Source: Rana temporaria (taxonomy: Eukaryota; Chordata; Amphibia; Anura; Ranidae). From it: DNA of 64,000 nt. How positions within the stretch are numbered: position 1 is the first letter of the stretch; every line of letters starts with the position of its first letter. Made by a program: the position numbers and the translations under genes. The stretch is taken from positions 33,812,006 to 33,876,005 of the forward strand of contig NC_053490.1 in the NCBI RefSeq assembly GCF_905171775.1, written 5' to 3'. Under the pieces are notes generated by a model. The model saw only the letters and a program-made list of their open reading frames with translations, was not told where the DNA came from and searched no databases. Shown piece after piece: positions 12,132-22,062 of this stretch.

Positions 12132-12855
12132 TGTGGGTGTGACTTCATTGCGGCCTGGCCAATGAAGCGATCGCAGAGTCTGAACCCAGAAGAAAGACCG
12201 GAAGAAGATGGCGTTAGAAAGCGCTGACGGTGCAGCACTAGAAGGGATTAATTGGCAGGCAATGTGGTAAAATGTGGTTCATGCTAGTACATTATCGCAT
12301 AAAGCTCGGTTCACACTAGCGCAACTGTAACTTGATCTGATTTTCAGTGTGACTTTGTAGTGCAATATCAGTGTGCCTTGATGCATTTTTTATGCGATTT
12401 TCATGGTGCTGCATTTTTGTAGGGTAAGGAGACTGCTGAATACAAAGACGCTGGTACTTAAAGGAGAAGTACAGCCAAGGCTTGTTTGGCTGGACTTCTA
12501 TTGATCACAGGAGTACAGTACATTTTGCACTCCTGTGTCCCATTGAAGTCCGCTCTCTGCTGACGTCACAGAAGACGGTCCAGGCTCCGCATAATCACGA
12601 CCATGGCAGTCGGGATCTGCCTATATCCTTGAACCGACACCTGGCTCAGCCTCTCAGCAAGCCGATGAGAGCCTGAGCTGGCTGCTCCCACCCCCTCTCC
12701 AGCCCAGCGCTCCAATGAGCAAGGAGGGGGCAGAGCAGAGAGCCCGTGACTGGCAGTCTGCAGCTCTCTGCTCAGGGAGCTGTGGGAACTGAGCGGTGTT
12801 CGATCGATTGGTTTCCATTGTAGAGTCAGCGGGGGACAGATGCAGCATTGGAGCG
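12132..12855. other. Fragments of MITEs, no gene
   Basis: Contains a fragment starting CTCGGTTCACACTAGCG (about 12305) and one starting TTAAAGGAGAAGTACAG (about 12462), the latter like the end of a TTAA-target MITE. Neither has a matching right end. Small frames here are not supported as genes. Confidence 0.4.
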
Positions 12856-13364
12856 CCGCCATCAGGGGGTTACAGGCAGAGGCAGTACACCTGTAAGGGG
12901 CCCAGAGGTCCCCAGGGGCACGGATGGTAACCCCCTTTTTTTTGTAAGGGGCACGGAGGTCCCCAGGGCCCCCCGGATGGCAACCCCTCTTTTTTTTTTA
13001 AAGATATTTTTATCAGGTTTAAGACAAACCAACAAACAGAAAAACATACGAAAAAAAACACCAGACGACCTGGTCATAAACGTTAGGCAATACACTCAAC
13101 CCCTTTTTAAAAAAAAAACATTTTCATATAAAAAATATATATATATATATTTTTATATATTTATTTTTATTTTTTGTTTTTATTAAAGGATCCAGAGGTC
13201 CCCAGGGGCCCGGAGATCCCCAGGTCCCCGGATGGCAACCCCCCCTTTTTAGGGCCCACCCCCCCTTTTTATAATATTTATTTTAAATTGTTTTTTTATA
13301 TATTTTTTATTTCTTTTTTTTTATTAAAGGGCTCAGAGCTACCCATGGCCCCGGATGGCTACCC

Positions 13365-13376
<12 letters not shown>
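12856..13376. mobile_element. hAT-like MITE related to 8276-8573, reverse orientation, rearranged
   Basis: Starts GCCGCCATCAGGGG and carries TACAGGCAG-GCAGTACACCTG, the reverse complement of the right end of the element at 8276-8573. The GGGCCC-GAGGTCCCCAGGGGC segment occurs three times (near 12898, 13190 and 13330), separated by A/T runs. The right end is lost in a TA run. Confidence 0.65.

Positions 13377-13402
<26 letters not shown>
13372..13402. repeat. (TA)n microsatellite
   Basis: About fifteen TA dinucleotides, used as the target of the hAT-like element that follows. Confidence 0.9.
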
Positions 13403-13405
<3 letters not shown>

Positions 13406-13545
13406 GGCCGTTTGAAGGGATTTGGGGGCCCCAAGCAAAATGGACATAGAGGCCCCCCTGCACGCACACAAAGCCTACAGGAACCGGTGGGCGACCTCCT
13501 ACTCGCGCACCCCTTCCTTTTTAAGACTCGTCCTGTCATTTTCAT

Positions 13546-14325
13546 GGGATGAGGACAGAGGGACAGGGTGGGAGGGGGACAAGGTGGGATGAGCACAGGG
13601 GGACAGGGTGGGGTGAGCACAGGGGGACAGGGACAGGGTGGGATGAGCACAGGGGGACAGGGTGGGGTGAGCACAGGGTGGGGTGAGCACAGGGTGGGAT
13701 GGGGACAGGGTGGGATGAGCACAGGGTGGGATGAGCACAGGGTGGGATGAGCACAGGGTGGGATGGGGACAGGGTGGGATGAGCACAGGGTGGGATGGGG
13801 ACAGGGTGGGATGAGCATAGGGTGGGATGAGCACAGGGTGGGATGGGGACAGGGTGGGATGGGGACAGGGTGGGATGAGCACAGGGTGGGATGGGGACAG
13901 GGTGGGATGAGCACAGGGTGGGATGAGGACAGGGTGGGATGAGCACAGGGTGGGATGGGGACAGGGTGGGATGGGGATAGGGTGGGATGAGCACAGGGTG
14001 GGATGGGGACAGGGTGGGATGAGCACAGGGTGGGATGAGGACAGGGTGGGATGAGCACAGGGTGGGATGGGGACAGGGTGGGATGGGGACAGGGTGGGAT
14101 GGGGACAGGGTGGGATGAGCACAGGGTGGGATGGGGACAGGGTGGGATGAGGACAGGGTGGGATGGGGACAGGGTGGGATGAGGACAGGGTGGGATGAGC
14201 ACAGGGTGGGATGGGGACAGGGTGGGATGGGGACAGGGTGGGATGAGGACAGGGTGGGATGGGGACATGGTGGGATGAGGACAGGGTGGGATGGGCACAG
14301 GGTGGGATGGGCACAGGGGAACAGA
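13546..14325. repeat. 16-bp G-rich minisatellite
   Basis: About 48 units of ACAGGGTGGGATGAGC or ACAGGGTGGGATGGGG. The unit length is not a multiple of three and contains no minus-strand stop, so all three minus frames stay open for 150-315 codons. Those frames are artefacts. Confidence 0.95.
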
Positions 14326-14349
14326 GCATCTTAATTTGGGGGGGGGGGT

Positions 14350-14510
14350 AGAGGGTGGTATGGGGATATGTGCTGGGGACTGATTTGAGAGGGAAGATGA
14401 TATGTGCTAGTGGGGGGGGGACGGGACCGGACCCCCCCCCACACACACACTAGCACATATCATCTTCCCTCTCAAATCAGTCCCCAGCACATATCCCCAT
14501 ACCACCCTCT
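14350..14510. repeat. Palindrome with ~60-bp perfect arms
   Basis: Arms 14350-14412 and 14448-14510 are perfect reverse complements, separated by a 35-bp G-run/C-run spacer. It lies within the hAT-like element. Confidence 0.95.
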
Positions 14511-14768
14511 CCTCTCCCATGACTTCAATAGTTCACCTCGAATCTGCTTAAGGGGGGCCCCTTACCTCCTGGTTACTGTGCAGCACTCGTGTCTCTCCTC
14601 TGCTCCTCCTCCTGGCTGTGTACACATTGAGCCATGAGGGGGGGAGGAGCCGAAGTGTGACTGTGTATTGCAGTCAGTGGAGAGAGAGGGACGGCTGCAC
14701 TGTCCCCGGTGACCGCGCCACCTGCGGGGGGCGGAGAAACGAACCCCCCCCGCGAGCCCCCCCCCTCC

Positions 14769-14866
14769 CGCACGGAGAGCCGCACAGCTGAATCCTGGAG
14801 TTCAGTGCAACTGCACGCTTCGGCACTTAACTCCAGGATTCAGCTGTGCGGCTCTCCGTGGGGGAG
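14769..14866. repeat. Inverted repeat, ~32-bp arms
   Basis: CACGGAGAGCCGCACAGCTG continuing to GAATCCTGGAGTT is repeated inverted as AACTCCAGGATTCAGC through CTCCGTG, with a ~20-bp spacer. Second foldback of the same element. Confidence 0.85.
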
Positions 14867-14989
14867 GAGGGGGGCTCGCGGGGAGCCTGTGAACATAGCA
14901 GCAGGCAGACAGGCGAGCCAGCTTGGGGGCCCCCCTCTAGCTCGGGGCCCCAAGCAATTGCTTGCCTTGCCTGTCCTGTTGCGACGGGC

Positions 14990-14995
<6 letters not shown>

Positions 14996-15047
<52 letters not shown>
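14996..15047. repeat. (TA)n microsatellite
   Basis: About 25 TA dinucleotides. Confidence 0.95.
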
Positions 15048-15053
<6 letters not shown>

Positions 15054-15446
15054 TGTGTTTGCAAAACTGCTGCGCAAATACCGTGTGACATAAAAAATTG
15101 CAACAATCTCCATTTTATTCCCTAGGGACTCTAATAAAAAATTATAATGTTTCTAGCAAAAAATACTGATTTCAACTTGCAAACAAAAATTGAAAGTAAA
15201 AGCCTGGTCAGCAAGTGGTTAATGTTGGTTTGCTTTTGGGTAACAGTTGGTAAACGGAAACAGTGTCTGATTGCCCAGACTTGATGTATCTCTTCCTGCA
15301 TAGAACATACATTGCAAAGAACTAACAGCAGATGTAACATTTAGAAATATCAAGTATTGGGTGGGTCACAGGAGCCTACATGGATACAAAGTAGCGGTCC
15401 AGGATACAAGGCAGATTATCAGCATATCCAATAACTTTGTTCCCAA
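15048..15446. other. Right-end fragment of an old repeat, otherwise unassigned
   Basis: 15048-15222 has the character of a repeat 3' part ending CAGCAAGTGGTTAA, similar in style to the TTAACCACTTAAG family. The rest is unassigned non-coding sequence. Confidence 0.35.
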
Positions 15447-15449
15447 TAA

Positions 15450-15715
15450 GACCCGGTTCACACTGGGGCGACTCGTCAGGCGACACAGCCACCTGACAAG
15501 TCGCGTCCCATTGTAGTCAATAGAACCGTTCTAATAAGAGCGACGCAAGTCGCTCCGACTTAGAAAAAGGTTCTTGTACTACTTCGGGGGGCGACTCGGG
15601 GCGATTTGCATTGACTTCTATACAGAAGTCACTTTGCAAGTCGCCTTAGAAGTCGTCTTCAGGTCGCCTGGCCGAGTCGCCCCCGAAGTCGTGCCGCCCC
15701 AGTGTGAACCGGCTC
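15450..15715. mobile_element. Foldback MITE, CGGTTCACACTGGGGCG ends
   Basis: Left end GACCCGGTTCACACTGGGGC and right end GCCCCAGTGTGAACCGGCTC are inverted. Flanks are TAA and TTA. The interior consists of AAGTCGC-GACTT words in both orientations. Confidence 0.75.
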
Positions 15716-15718
15716 TTA

Positions 15719-16044
15719 GGCCTCATGCACACAGGGCGTTAGAAAAGAGAAGGTCCAAAGCCACTACCAATGCCAGGAAAAAGCGTATGTAAACACATGC
15801 TTTTAGTAGCTTTTTGCGTTACTGTAATGCACATTTAGCCACGTTGGCTTTTAGCAACGTTTCTCTGCCTATTTTCAAAATCAGTGGTTTCCTATGAGAA
15901 CCCATTGATTTGAATAGAAGTCGCACCACAAGTTGGATCATGATGACTTGCAGTGTGGCTTGGCGTGGGGTTCCCCCAAGAGCATACCAGACCCTTATTC
16001 GTGCCACCCTGGCAGGTCAAGTAAGGGGGGGGCGAGTGGTACCC
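15719..16044. other. MITE fragment (GGCCTCATGCACACAGG), no gene
   Basis: Starts like a MITE terminus but no matching right end is visible. Nothing coding is supported. Confidence 0.35.
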
Positions 16045-16110
16045 CCCCTTATGGAGAAAATAGAAAGGAGGGTGCACCGACCTAATGTATTACCGTTTAA
16101 AAGGATTTTA
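16045..16110 (-). mobile_element. Tail fragment of the ribozyme-associated repeat family R
   Basis: On the minus strand it reads AATAAAATCCTTTTAAAC, GTAATACATTAGG, GGTGCACCCTCCTTTC. This matches the tail at 17636-17690 nearly base for base. No ribozyme core is present in this fragment. Confidence 0.7.
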
Positions 16111-16114
16111 TTAA

Positions 16115-16581
16115 AGCGGTTGTATACCCGAAAATTTTTTATTTATTTTTTTTACACCTGAAAGGCAAAAGTCATAATGAGCTAATATGCACCGCATACT
16201 AGCTCATTATGAAATACTTACCTTGGAACGAGGTGTGGAGAACTTACCTGGTCCACGCCGAGCGAGATGTCATCTTGCCTCGGCGTGTCTTCTGGGTATC
16301 GCCGCTCCAGCACTGTGATTGGCTGGAGCGGCGATGTTGTCACTCCTTTGCATGCGCGCGGGAGACCTCATTCCGGCAAGGTCCGGCGGCTGCCGGGCCT
16401 TTAGCCGAGGATCCCCGCTGCGCATGCGCCGCTGCAATCAGCGGCACATTGCGAGGGGAATATCTCCTAAACCGTACAGGTTTAGGAGATATTTGTTATA
16501 CCTACAGGTAAGCCTTATTATAGGCTTACCTGTAGGTAAAAGTGGTAGTAAAAAAGTGGTAGTAAAGACTTTACTATAACT
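16115..16581. mobile_element. TTAA-target MITE (AGCGGTTGTATACCC end)
   Basis: Flanked by TTAA at 16111-16114 and 16582-16585. The left end is AGCGGTTGTATACCC and the right end is weakly complementary (TTTACTATAAC). Internal inverted repeats include CTAATATGC/GCATACTAG and AGGTAAGCC/GGCTTACCT. No product. Confidence 0.65.
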
Positions 16582-16585
16582 TTAA

Positions 16586-17336
16586 AGCGGAGTTCCACCC
16601 AAAAGTGGAACTTCCGCTTAGCCCTGGTTCACACTGGGTACGATTTGGTACGATTTGAGATGCGATTTCACATGTCAAATCGCACCTCAAATCGGTGGCA
16701 TTTGTCGGCAATGGCACCGTCCTAATCGGTACATTGAACCCTGCACAAACGTCTCTTAAATTGCAGCCGCGATTTTACCGCGATTTTGAATTTGCAGCAG
16801 TGTGAACCTAGCCGGAATCCACTCCTCGCCCCCTTACATGCCACATTTGGCATGCCATTTTTTTTTGGGGGGGGAGTGGGGGCTTCAGGAGGAGTGGGAC
16901 TTCCTGCGTGGGGGGGAATTTTGTGGATCGGAGTTGTTGAGCGGGGGTGGGGGGTTTATCGCCAATCGCGGGACCGCGGCAATCGCGTAGGGGTGCCGCG
17001 GAATCGCGGGACTCTAGCACTCTGATCGCGGGAACGCAGGGTTTACCACGAATCGCGGGACAGTCCCGCGAAAACCAGGACGGTTGGGAGGTATGGATGG
17101 CGCAGCGCCACTCGCGCATGCGCAGTGGGTGCCTGGCCGTGAAGCCAAAAGCTGTCATGGCCGGGTGACCACACTTAGAATGAAAACGCCGGCCGGAGAG
17201 GGGGGGAGAGGAGCGGAGCCCAGGCCGGCGCATCTCTTGAACGTGGAGCAGGTAAGTGTCAGTTTATTAAAAGCCAGCAGCTACACTTTTTGTAGCTGCT
17301 GACTTTTAATAAACATTAAAAACGACTGGAACACCC
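16586..17336. mobile_element. TTAA-target MITE family G, copy 1, with nested MITE
   Basis: Left end AGCGGAGTTCCACCC follows TTAA (16582-16585). The interior (ACATGCCACATTTGGCATG, GTAGCTGCTGACTTTTAATAA) matches 25778-26246 in reverse, and the right end GTCTGGAACACC is present in mutated form. A smaller MITE with GCCCTGGTTCACACTG / CAGTGTGAACCTAGC ends is nested at about 16621-16812. The 141-codon minus frame at 16808-17233 follows MITE sequence and is not a gene. Confidence 0.7.
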
Positions 17337-17700
17337 CGTTTTAATTAATTAAAACAATGATCATACTCACAAAATGAGTTGTTAACAGCGCTTAACAGAC
17401 AATAAAACTGCTACGCAGCATCGCCAAAGGAACACGATAACAGCACGGATCAGATGGTATTAGACCGGCGATATGGCTGACGCGTTTCAGAGGCAAACCT
17501 CTTTCATCAGAGCCTTGGTGGTCCGTAGTTGCTCCCTCATACAGAAGCTCTCAGATATTTATATTTATATAGTTTTATTGTCTGTTAAGCGCTGTTTACA
17601 ACTCATTTTGTGAGTATGACCATTGTTTTAATTTATTTAATAAAATCCTTTTAAACTGTAATACACTAGGTTGGTGTGCCCTCCTTTCTCTTTTTTAGAT
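17337..17700 (-). mobile_element. Repeat family R, two partial copies head to head, with hammerhead core
   Basis: Arms 17342-17407 and 17571-17639 are inverted copies of one tail sequence (TTTTATTGTCTGTTAAGCGC, CTCATTTTGTGAGTATG). The plus-strand copy continues through AATAAAATCC to GGTTGGTGTGCCCTCC. The hammerhead-like core (17463-17524, minus strand) lies between them, upstream of the minus-strand tail. Partial inverted duplication of this kind is known for Penelope-like elements, but no reverse transcriptase is present here, so the class is inference. Confidence 0.6.
17463..17524 (-). ncRNA. Hammerhead-ribozyme-like motif
   Basis: Minus strand. The conserved box CTGATGA (17504-17510) is followed by one extra A, then stem II AGAGG-TTTG-CCTCT, then GAAAC. 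Next comes self-complementary ACGCGT (17480-17485), which gives the GTC triplet where hammerheads cleave. Stem I is formed by GGCT just before CTGATGA with AGCC just after GTC, followed by an internal loop and GACC with GGTC. Stem III has no room for a loop, so it could only form between two copies, as described for newt satellite double hammerheads. Every core nucleotide I know for the family is present. Activity is untested. Confidence 0.8.
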
Positions 17701-18143
17701 CTATGAATTCCCACGATTCTGAGGAGGGCTGCAAGACTGTAGAATTTACCCTGTAATTGGACCACGTTGCCCTATAGCAGGAAACACCAGAGCGCAGGAG
17801 AATTTTTTGTGTACCCCCCTTTCTGGACCATACCAGACCACATGCCCTCAACATGGGGAGTGGGTGCTTTGGGACAGAGACCCCCCCCCAACCCAGAGCA
17901 CCTTCTAACCATGTTGATGGGGACAAGGGCCTCTTCCCGACAAATCTGACAGTTGGTTGTCAGGGTCTGAGGGCGGGGGCTTATCAGAATTTGTAAGCCC
18001 CCTTTAAGAGGGGGGGGGCCCAGATCCCATCCCCCAACCCTATGTGAATGAGTATGGGGTACATTTTATCCCTACCCATTCCCCCCCCCCCCCCCAAAAA
18101 AAGTGTCAAAAATAAAAACAATACATAGGTTTTTGATGGTTTC
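17701..18143. other. Unassigned, probable old repeat
   Basis: C/G-rich blocks such as ATGTTGATGGGGACAAGGGC, with poly-C runs. I cannot place ends and see no gene. Confidence 0.35.
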
Positions 18144-19359
18144 TAAAGTGTTACTAAACCCAGGACTCTGCATTCTCAATATCTGGTCTCCTACCTAGAG
18201 TACACAGAACATGGAAATGCAATTATTTTAGTAAATATAAACTGCTAAATACCTTTTTATCATCAGCAGTATATAGCAGTCTTGTGACTTCTATCAGTGT
18301 CTGGTTAAATTTTGTAGGCAGATTTTTTATTCTACTCTGATTGTCCTAATACGCTGCAGGACCCCGACCCTCGGTCTGGACAGTGCTGATTGGTCCTGTG
18401 CTGATCACATGTACCCTCCCAAGGAAAAAAAAACTAGCAATGCACACCAAACTGAGCATGTGCAGAGTGACTCCAGAGGCTCTGTCCAATCAGGACATTG
18501 GAAGAAGGGGATAATCAGAGAAGACAGGATTAAACAGCCTTTTTACACACAATGGCCCAGATTCACAAAGCACTTACGCCGACGTATCTACAGATACGCC
18601 GCGTAAGTGTAAATATGCACTGTCGTATCTATGCGCCGTGCCCACAGAACTAGATACGCCTGAAAATAGGCTTTATCGACGTAACTTTCCTACGCCAGCG
18701 TATCGTGGGCGCATATTTACGCTGGCTGCCTCATTGCAAATATGCAAATGAGGGAGGTACGTCGATGAACGTAGTTGCGCCCGGCGCATAATATACGCAG
18801 TTTGCGTAAGGCTTACGTCCGGCGTATAGTTATTCCCCATCTATGAGGCGCAACTCAAGCAAAGGTATGGACCAGGGAACAGCCGTCGTATTTTACGTTG
18901 TTTACGTTGTAGTACGTGAATAGGGCTGGGCGTAGGTTACGTTCACGTCGTAGGCAGTGATCCGTTGTATCTTAGGGAGTAGTTTCGACGTGATTCTGAG
19001 CATGCGCACAGGGATACGTCCAAGGGACGGCACATGCGCTGTTCGTTTTAAGTACTTCTATGACGTTTGTCCCATCATTTGCATGGGGTCACGCCTCATT
19101 AGCATAGCTCACGCCCACTTCCACCTACGCTGGCTTACGCCGAGGAAACCCAACGTATCTTTAACAGCGAGTGGGAGCAATTGCTTTGTGAATACTGTTC
19201 TTGCCGCTCTGTGCTATGCCGGCGTAGCCTAAAAAAGATACGCTACGCCGGCATAAATATGCGCCAATGTATGTGAATCCGGGCCAATGTGCAGGATTAA
19301 CCCCTTTTTGCTTTACTGCATATACAGACTGCTTTTACTGTTGTGGATTTAGTAACACT
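18144..19359. mobile_element. MITE with TAAAGTGTTACTAAA ends, interrupted by MITE M
   Basis: Left end TAAAGTGTTACTAAACCCA and right end GGATTTAGTAACACTTTA are inverted. Between them sits the M-family MITE 18554-19285. Its right boundary is the TTAA that also borders the family A element at 19364. Confidence 0.7.
18554..19285. mobile_element. CpG-rich MITE family M, copy 6 (AAT duplication)
   Basis: Ends GGCCCAGATTCACAAAG and TATGTGAATCCGGGCC, flanked by AAT on both sides (18551-18553 and 19286-19288). This full-length copy shows what is missing from the truncated copy at 1035-1670. Confidence 0.88.
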
Positions 19360-19363
19360 TTAA

Positions 19364-20336
19364 AGCGGAGTTCCGGCCACAATTTCACTTTTTAAATATA
19401 AATACCCCTGTAATACACAAGCTTAAAGCGGGGGTTCACCCTTAGAGGGCACTTTTTCCCCTTAGATTCCTGCTCGTTTTTACTAGGGGAATCGACTATT
19501 TATTTTAAAATATGTGCAGTACTTACCCGTTTACGAGATGCATCCTCTCCGTCGCTTCCGGGTATGGGCTTCGGGAATGGGCGTTCCTTCTTAAGTGACA
19601 GTCTTCCGAGAGGCTTCCGACGGTCGCATCCATCGCGTCACGATTTTCCGAAAGAAGCCGAACGTCGGTGCGCAGGCGCAGTATAGAGCCGCACCGACGT
19701 TCGGCTTCTTTCGGCTACGAGTGACGCGACGGATGCGACCGTCGGAAGCCTCTCGGAAGGCTGTCACTTAAGAAGGAACGCCCGCTCCCGAAGACCCATA
19801 CCCGGAAGCGACGGAAGAAGATGCATGTCGAAAACGGGTAAGTACTGCTCATATTTTAATACAAATAGCCGATTCCCCTAGACCGAACGAGCAGGAAGCT
19901 AAGGGGATAAAAAAATTTTTTTTACAAATGGGTGAACTCCCGCTTTAATGTATTCTAGTAAAGTTAGTCTGTAAACTAAGGTCCGTTTTGTTAGGTTGTT
20001 ACAGCATTTAGACACTTTATAAAATAGAAATTGACTGGGGCCATCTTAAGTGTGGGCATCATGAAGCCTGACTGTATGACTTCCTGGATTTCAGCCTTGC
20101 AGATCTCGCACATGCTCAGTGCTGCACAAGCAGTGTAATAGGTTTCAGATCAGGTTTCAGCACCTGTACTGTCCAAGTCACATGATTCTTCGAGACTGTT
20201 GAGTGCACAGACTCCTGGAAAGTTACACCCACTACATTCCCAGGATTCTGTGCGGTGTAGGTTAGGAAGCTAAAGGACTAATGAAATTTTTATAAAACTA
20301 CTGATGTAATGTTATATTTATGGGTGAAACTCCACT
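19364..20336. mobile_element. TTAA-target MITE family A, copy 2, split by a foldback MITE
   Basis: TTAA flanks at 19360-19363 and 20337-20340. Ends AGCGGAGTTCCGGCCAC and GGGTGAAACTCCACT. It is nearly identical to 1-534, apart from the insertion at 19427-19944 and the ~95 bp present only in copy 1. Confidence 0.85.
19427..19944. mobile_element. TTAA-target foldback MITE nested in family A
   Basis: Ends AGCGGGGGTTCACCC and GGGTGAACTCCCGCT match 14 of 15 as inverted repeats. TTAA lies on both sides (19423-19426 and 19945-19948), while the uninterrupted copy at 1-534 has a single TTAA (ACAAGCTTAATGTATTC). The interior folds on itself over roughly 19550-19815 (CGCTTCCGGGTATGGG against CCCATACCCGGAAGCG). 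No product. Confidence 0.9.
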
Positions 20337-20544
20337 TTAATAAACTTTTTTTCCCTGCCTTTGAGTTTCTTTTGTTAAAAGCAACCTTCGGCTGGTGAGG
20401 ATCACACCTGAAAGATATGGTTTTCGGGGAGTCCGTGGTGTGTTTATTTAAAAGTTGGAGACTCACAAGGATTTGATTTTCTATTTTTGTGAAATATTTT
20501 TTGAAATATTTAATAATTAAAGGTATGTATATCATGCAGACCAT

Positions 20545-20975
20545 TTAAGTAATGCTTTACATACTGTACATTCACACCAGTCCCTACACTCAAGGAGCTT
20601 ACAATCCAAGGTCCCTATCTCACACGCACATACTAGGGCCAATTTAGACAGGAGCCAATGAACCCACCAGCATGTCTGACAGTGAGGCCTCGTACACACG
20701 ACAGAGATTCTCGGCAGAATTCGCCGAGAAACTCGGTCAAAACCCGGATTCTGCCGAGAATCTCTGTCGTCTGTACAGTTTTGGCTCGATGGAGCCGCCG
20801 AGGAGCTCGACGAGAAAATAGAGAACATGTTCTCTATTTTCTCGTTGGCCGCGTTGTTCTATAGGAGAAGGCGGCCCGCCGAGCTCCTCGGCGGCTTCAT
20901 CCCAAAACGAGACGAGGAACTCGACGTGCCAAGCACGTCGAGTTCCTCTGTCGTGTGTACGGGGCCTCAGTTGCT
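20545..20975. mobile_element. SINE/LINE-tail fragment interrupted by a MITE
   Basis: 20580-20685 contains GGAGCTTACAATCCAAGG, CCAATTTAGACAGGAGCCAAT and CACCAGCATGTCT, the last two shared with the SINE at 60426-60762. It is split by the hairpin MITE at 20686-20966. Confidence 0.55.
20686..20966. mobile_element. Hairpin MITE, GGCCTCGTACACACGACAG ends
   Basis: Ends GGCCTCGTACACACGACAG and CTGTCGTGTGTACGGGGCC are inverted, and two internal hairpins (GATTCTCGGCAGAAT; GAACATGTTCTCTATTTTCTC) are present. A second copy lies at 60984-61264. Confidence 0.8.
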
Positions 20976-21179
20976 TGGACTGGCCAATTGCTACAGACAG
21001 AATACTCTAGATCCAGAAAAAGACAGGCAGAAGATGGCAGCAACCGATCGATCAGGGAAAAGAAAGAAGGGGGCACAACAAGTCTAAACCTGCCATAGCA
21101 TCCAAGTATGCTGTGCATACTTTCATATTATGGATAGAGCTGTTACAACGGATTCAATTCTGCATTTGCATGTCCTTAA

Positions 21180-21669
21180 AGTGGAGTTCCGCCCAAAAAT
21201 GGAGCTTCTGCTTTTCGGAACCCTCCCCCCCTCCGGTGTCACATTTGATACCTTTCAGAGGGAGGGGGGAAGCAGATATCTGTGTAAAACAGGTATTTGC
21301 TCCCACTTCCGGGCATAGAAACCCAAGGCATCTGAGAGTATCTACGTCACTTACCACCCATACCCCCACCCCCCCGCTGTCTTCTGGGAGGCACACAGGT
21401 CCCAGAAGACAGCAGGGACCAGTGGGATCGCCCAGCGCAAGTCGGGCATGCGCAGTAGGGAACCAGGAAGTAAAGCCGCAAGGCTTCACTTCCTGATTCC
21501 CTTAGCGAAGATGGCGACGCCTCCACCCAAGAGACGAGGGAGAGATCGGCTTCGGGTTCCGACATCGCAGGCGCCCCGGACAGGTAAGTGTCCTTAATTT
21601 AAAAGTCAATAGCTGCAGTATTTGTAGCTGCTGACTTTAAAGAAAAAAGAAAATCGGCAGAGCTCCGCT
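21180..21669. mobile_element. TTAA-target MITE family G, copy 2
   Basis: TTAA at 21176-21179 and 21670-21673. Ends AGTGGAGTTCCGCCC and AGAGCTCCGCT. Interior blocks CTCCCACTTCCGGGCATAGA and CTTCTGGGAGGCACACAGG recur at 63134-63240. Open frames here are MITE sequence. Confidence 0.8.
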
Positions 21670-21673
21670 TTAA

Positions 21674-22058
21674 GGCCACTTTCGCACTGGGGTGCTTTTC
21701 AGGCACTTTTGGGCTAAAAATAGCGCCTGTAAAGCACCTCCTACTGCAGCCCCAGTGTGAGAGCTCGAGTGCTTTCACACTGGGGCGGCGTGCTTGCAGG
21801 ACAGGAAAAAAAGTCCTGCAGGCAGCATCTTTGGGACATTGTGAATACACCGCTCCTAAGATGCCCCTGCCATCAATGGCCGGCGCTGCCGAAGCGCCTG
21901 CAAAGCACTTTGGGTTTGGCAGCGGCGCTTTGCGAATGCTTTTAAACCCTTTTCCAGCCACTAACAGCCGGAAAAAAGCGCCGCTAAAATGACAGTAAAG
22001 TTCTGCCAAAACTAGAGGCGCTTTAACGCTAATGCCCCCTCCCCAGTGTGAAAATAGC
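21674..22058. mobile_element. Foldback MITE, CACTTTCGCACTGGGG ends
   Basis: Left GGCCACTTTCGCACTGGGG and right CCCCAGTGTGAAAATAGC are inverted, with internal GGCGCTTT/AAAGCGCC words. Related to the element at 44207-44532. Confidence 0.65.
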
Positions 22059-22062
22059 TTAA

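Larger units (their letters stand above)
13403..14992. mobile_element. hAT-like element with internal minisatellite and foldbacks
   Basis: Left end CAGGGCCGTTTGAAGG and right end CAACAGG-side GACGGGCCTG form imperfect terminal repeats. Flanks TATATATA (13395-13402) and TGTATATA (14993-15000) fit an 8-bp duplication in a TA run, though simple sequence weakens this. Both termini carry GGGGCCCCAAGCAA-type sequence. The interior holds a G-rich 16-bp array, a 60-bp-arm palindrome and a second 32-bp-arm inverted repeat. No transposase is visible. Confidence 0.7.

Noticed and set aside
13372..14446. Minus-strand frames of 308 and 315 codons
   Set aside because: They arise from the 16-bp array, which reads open in all three phases.
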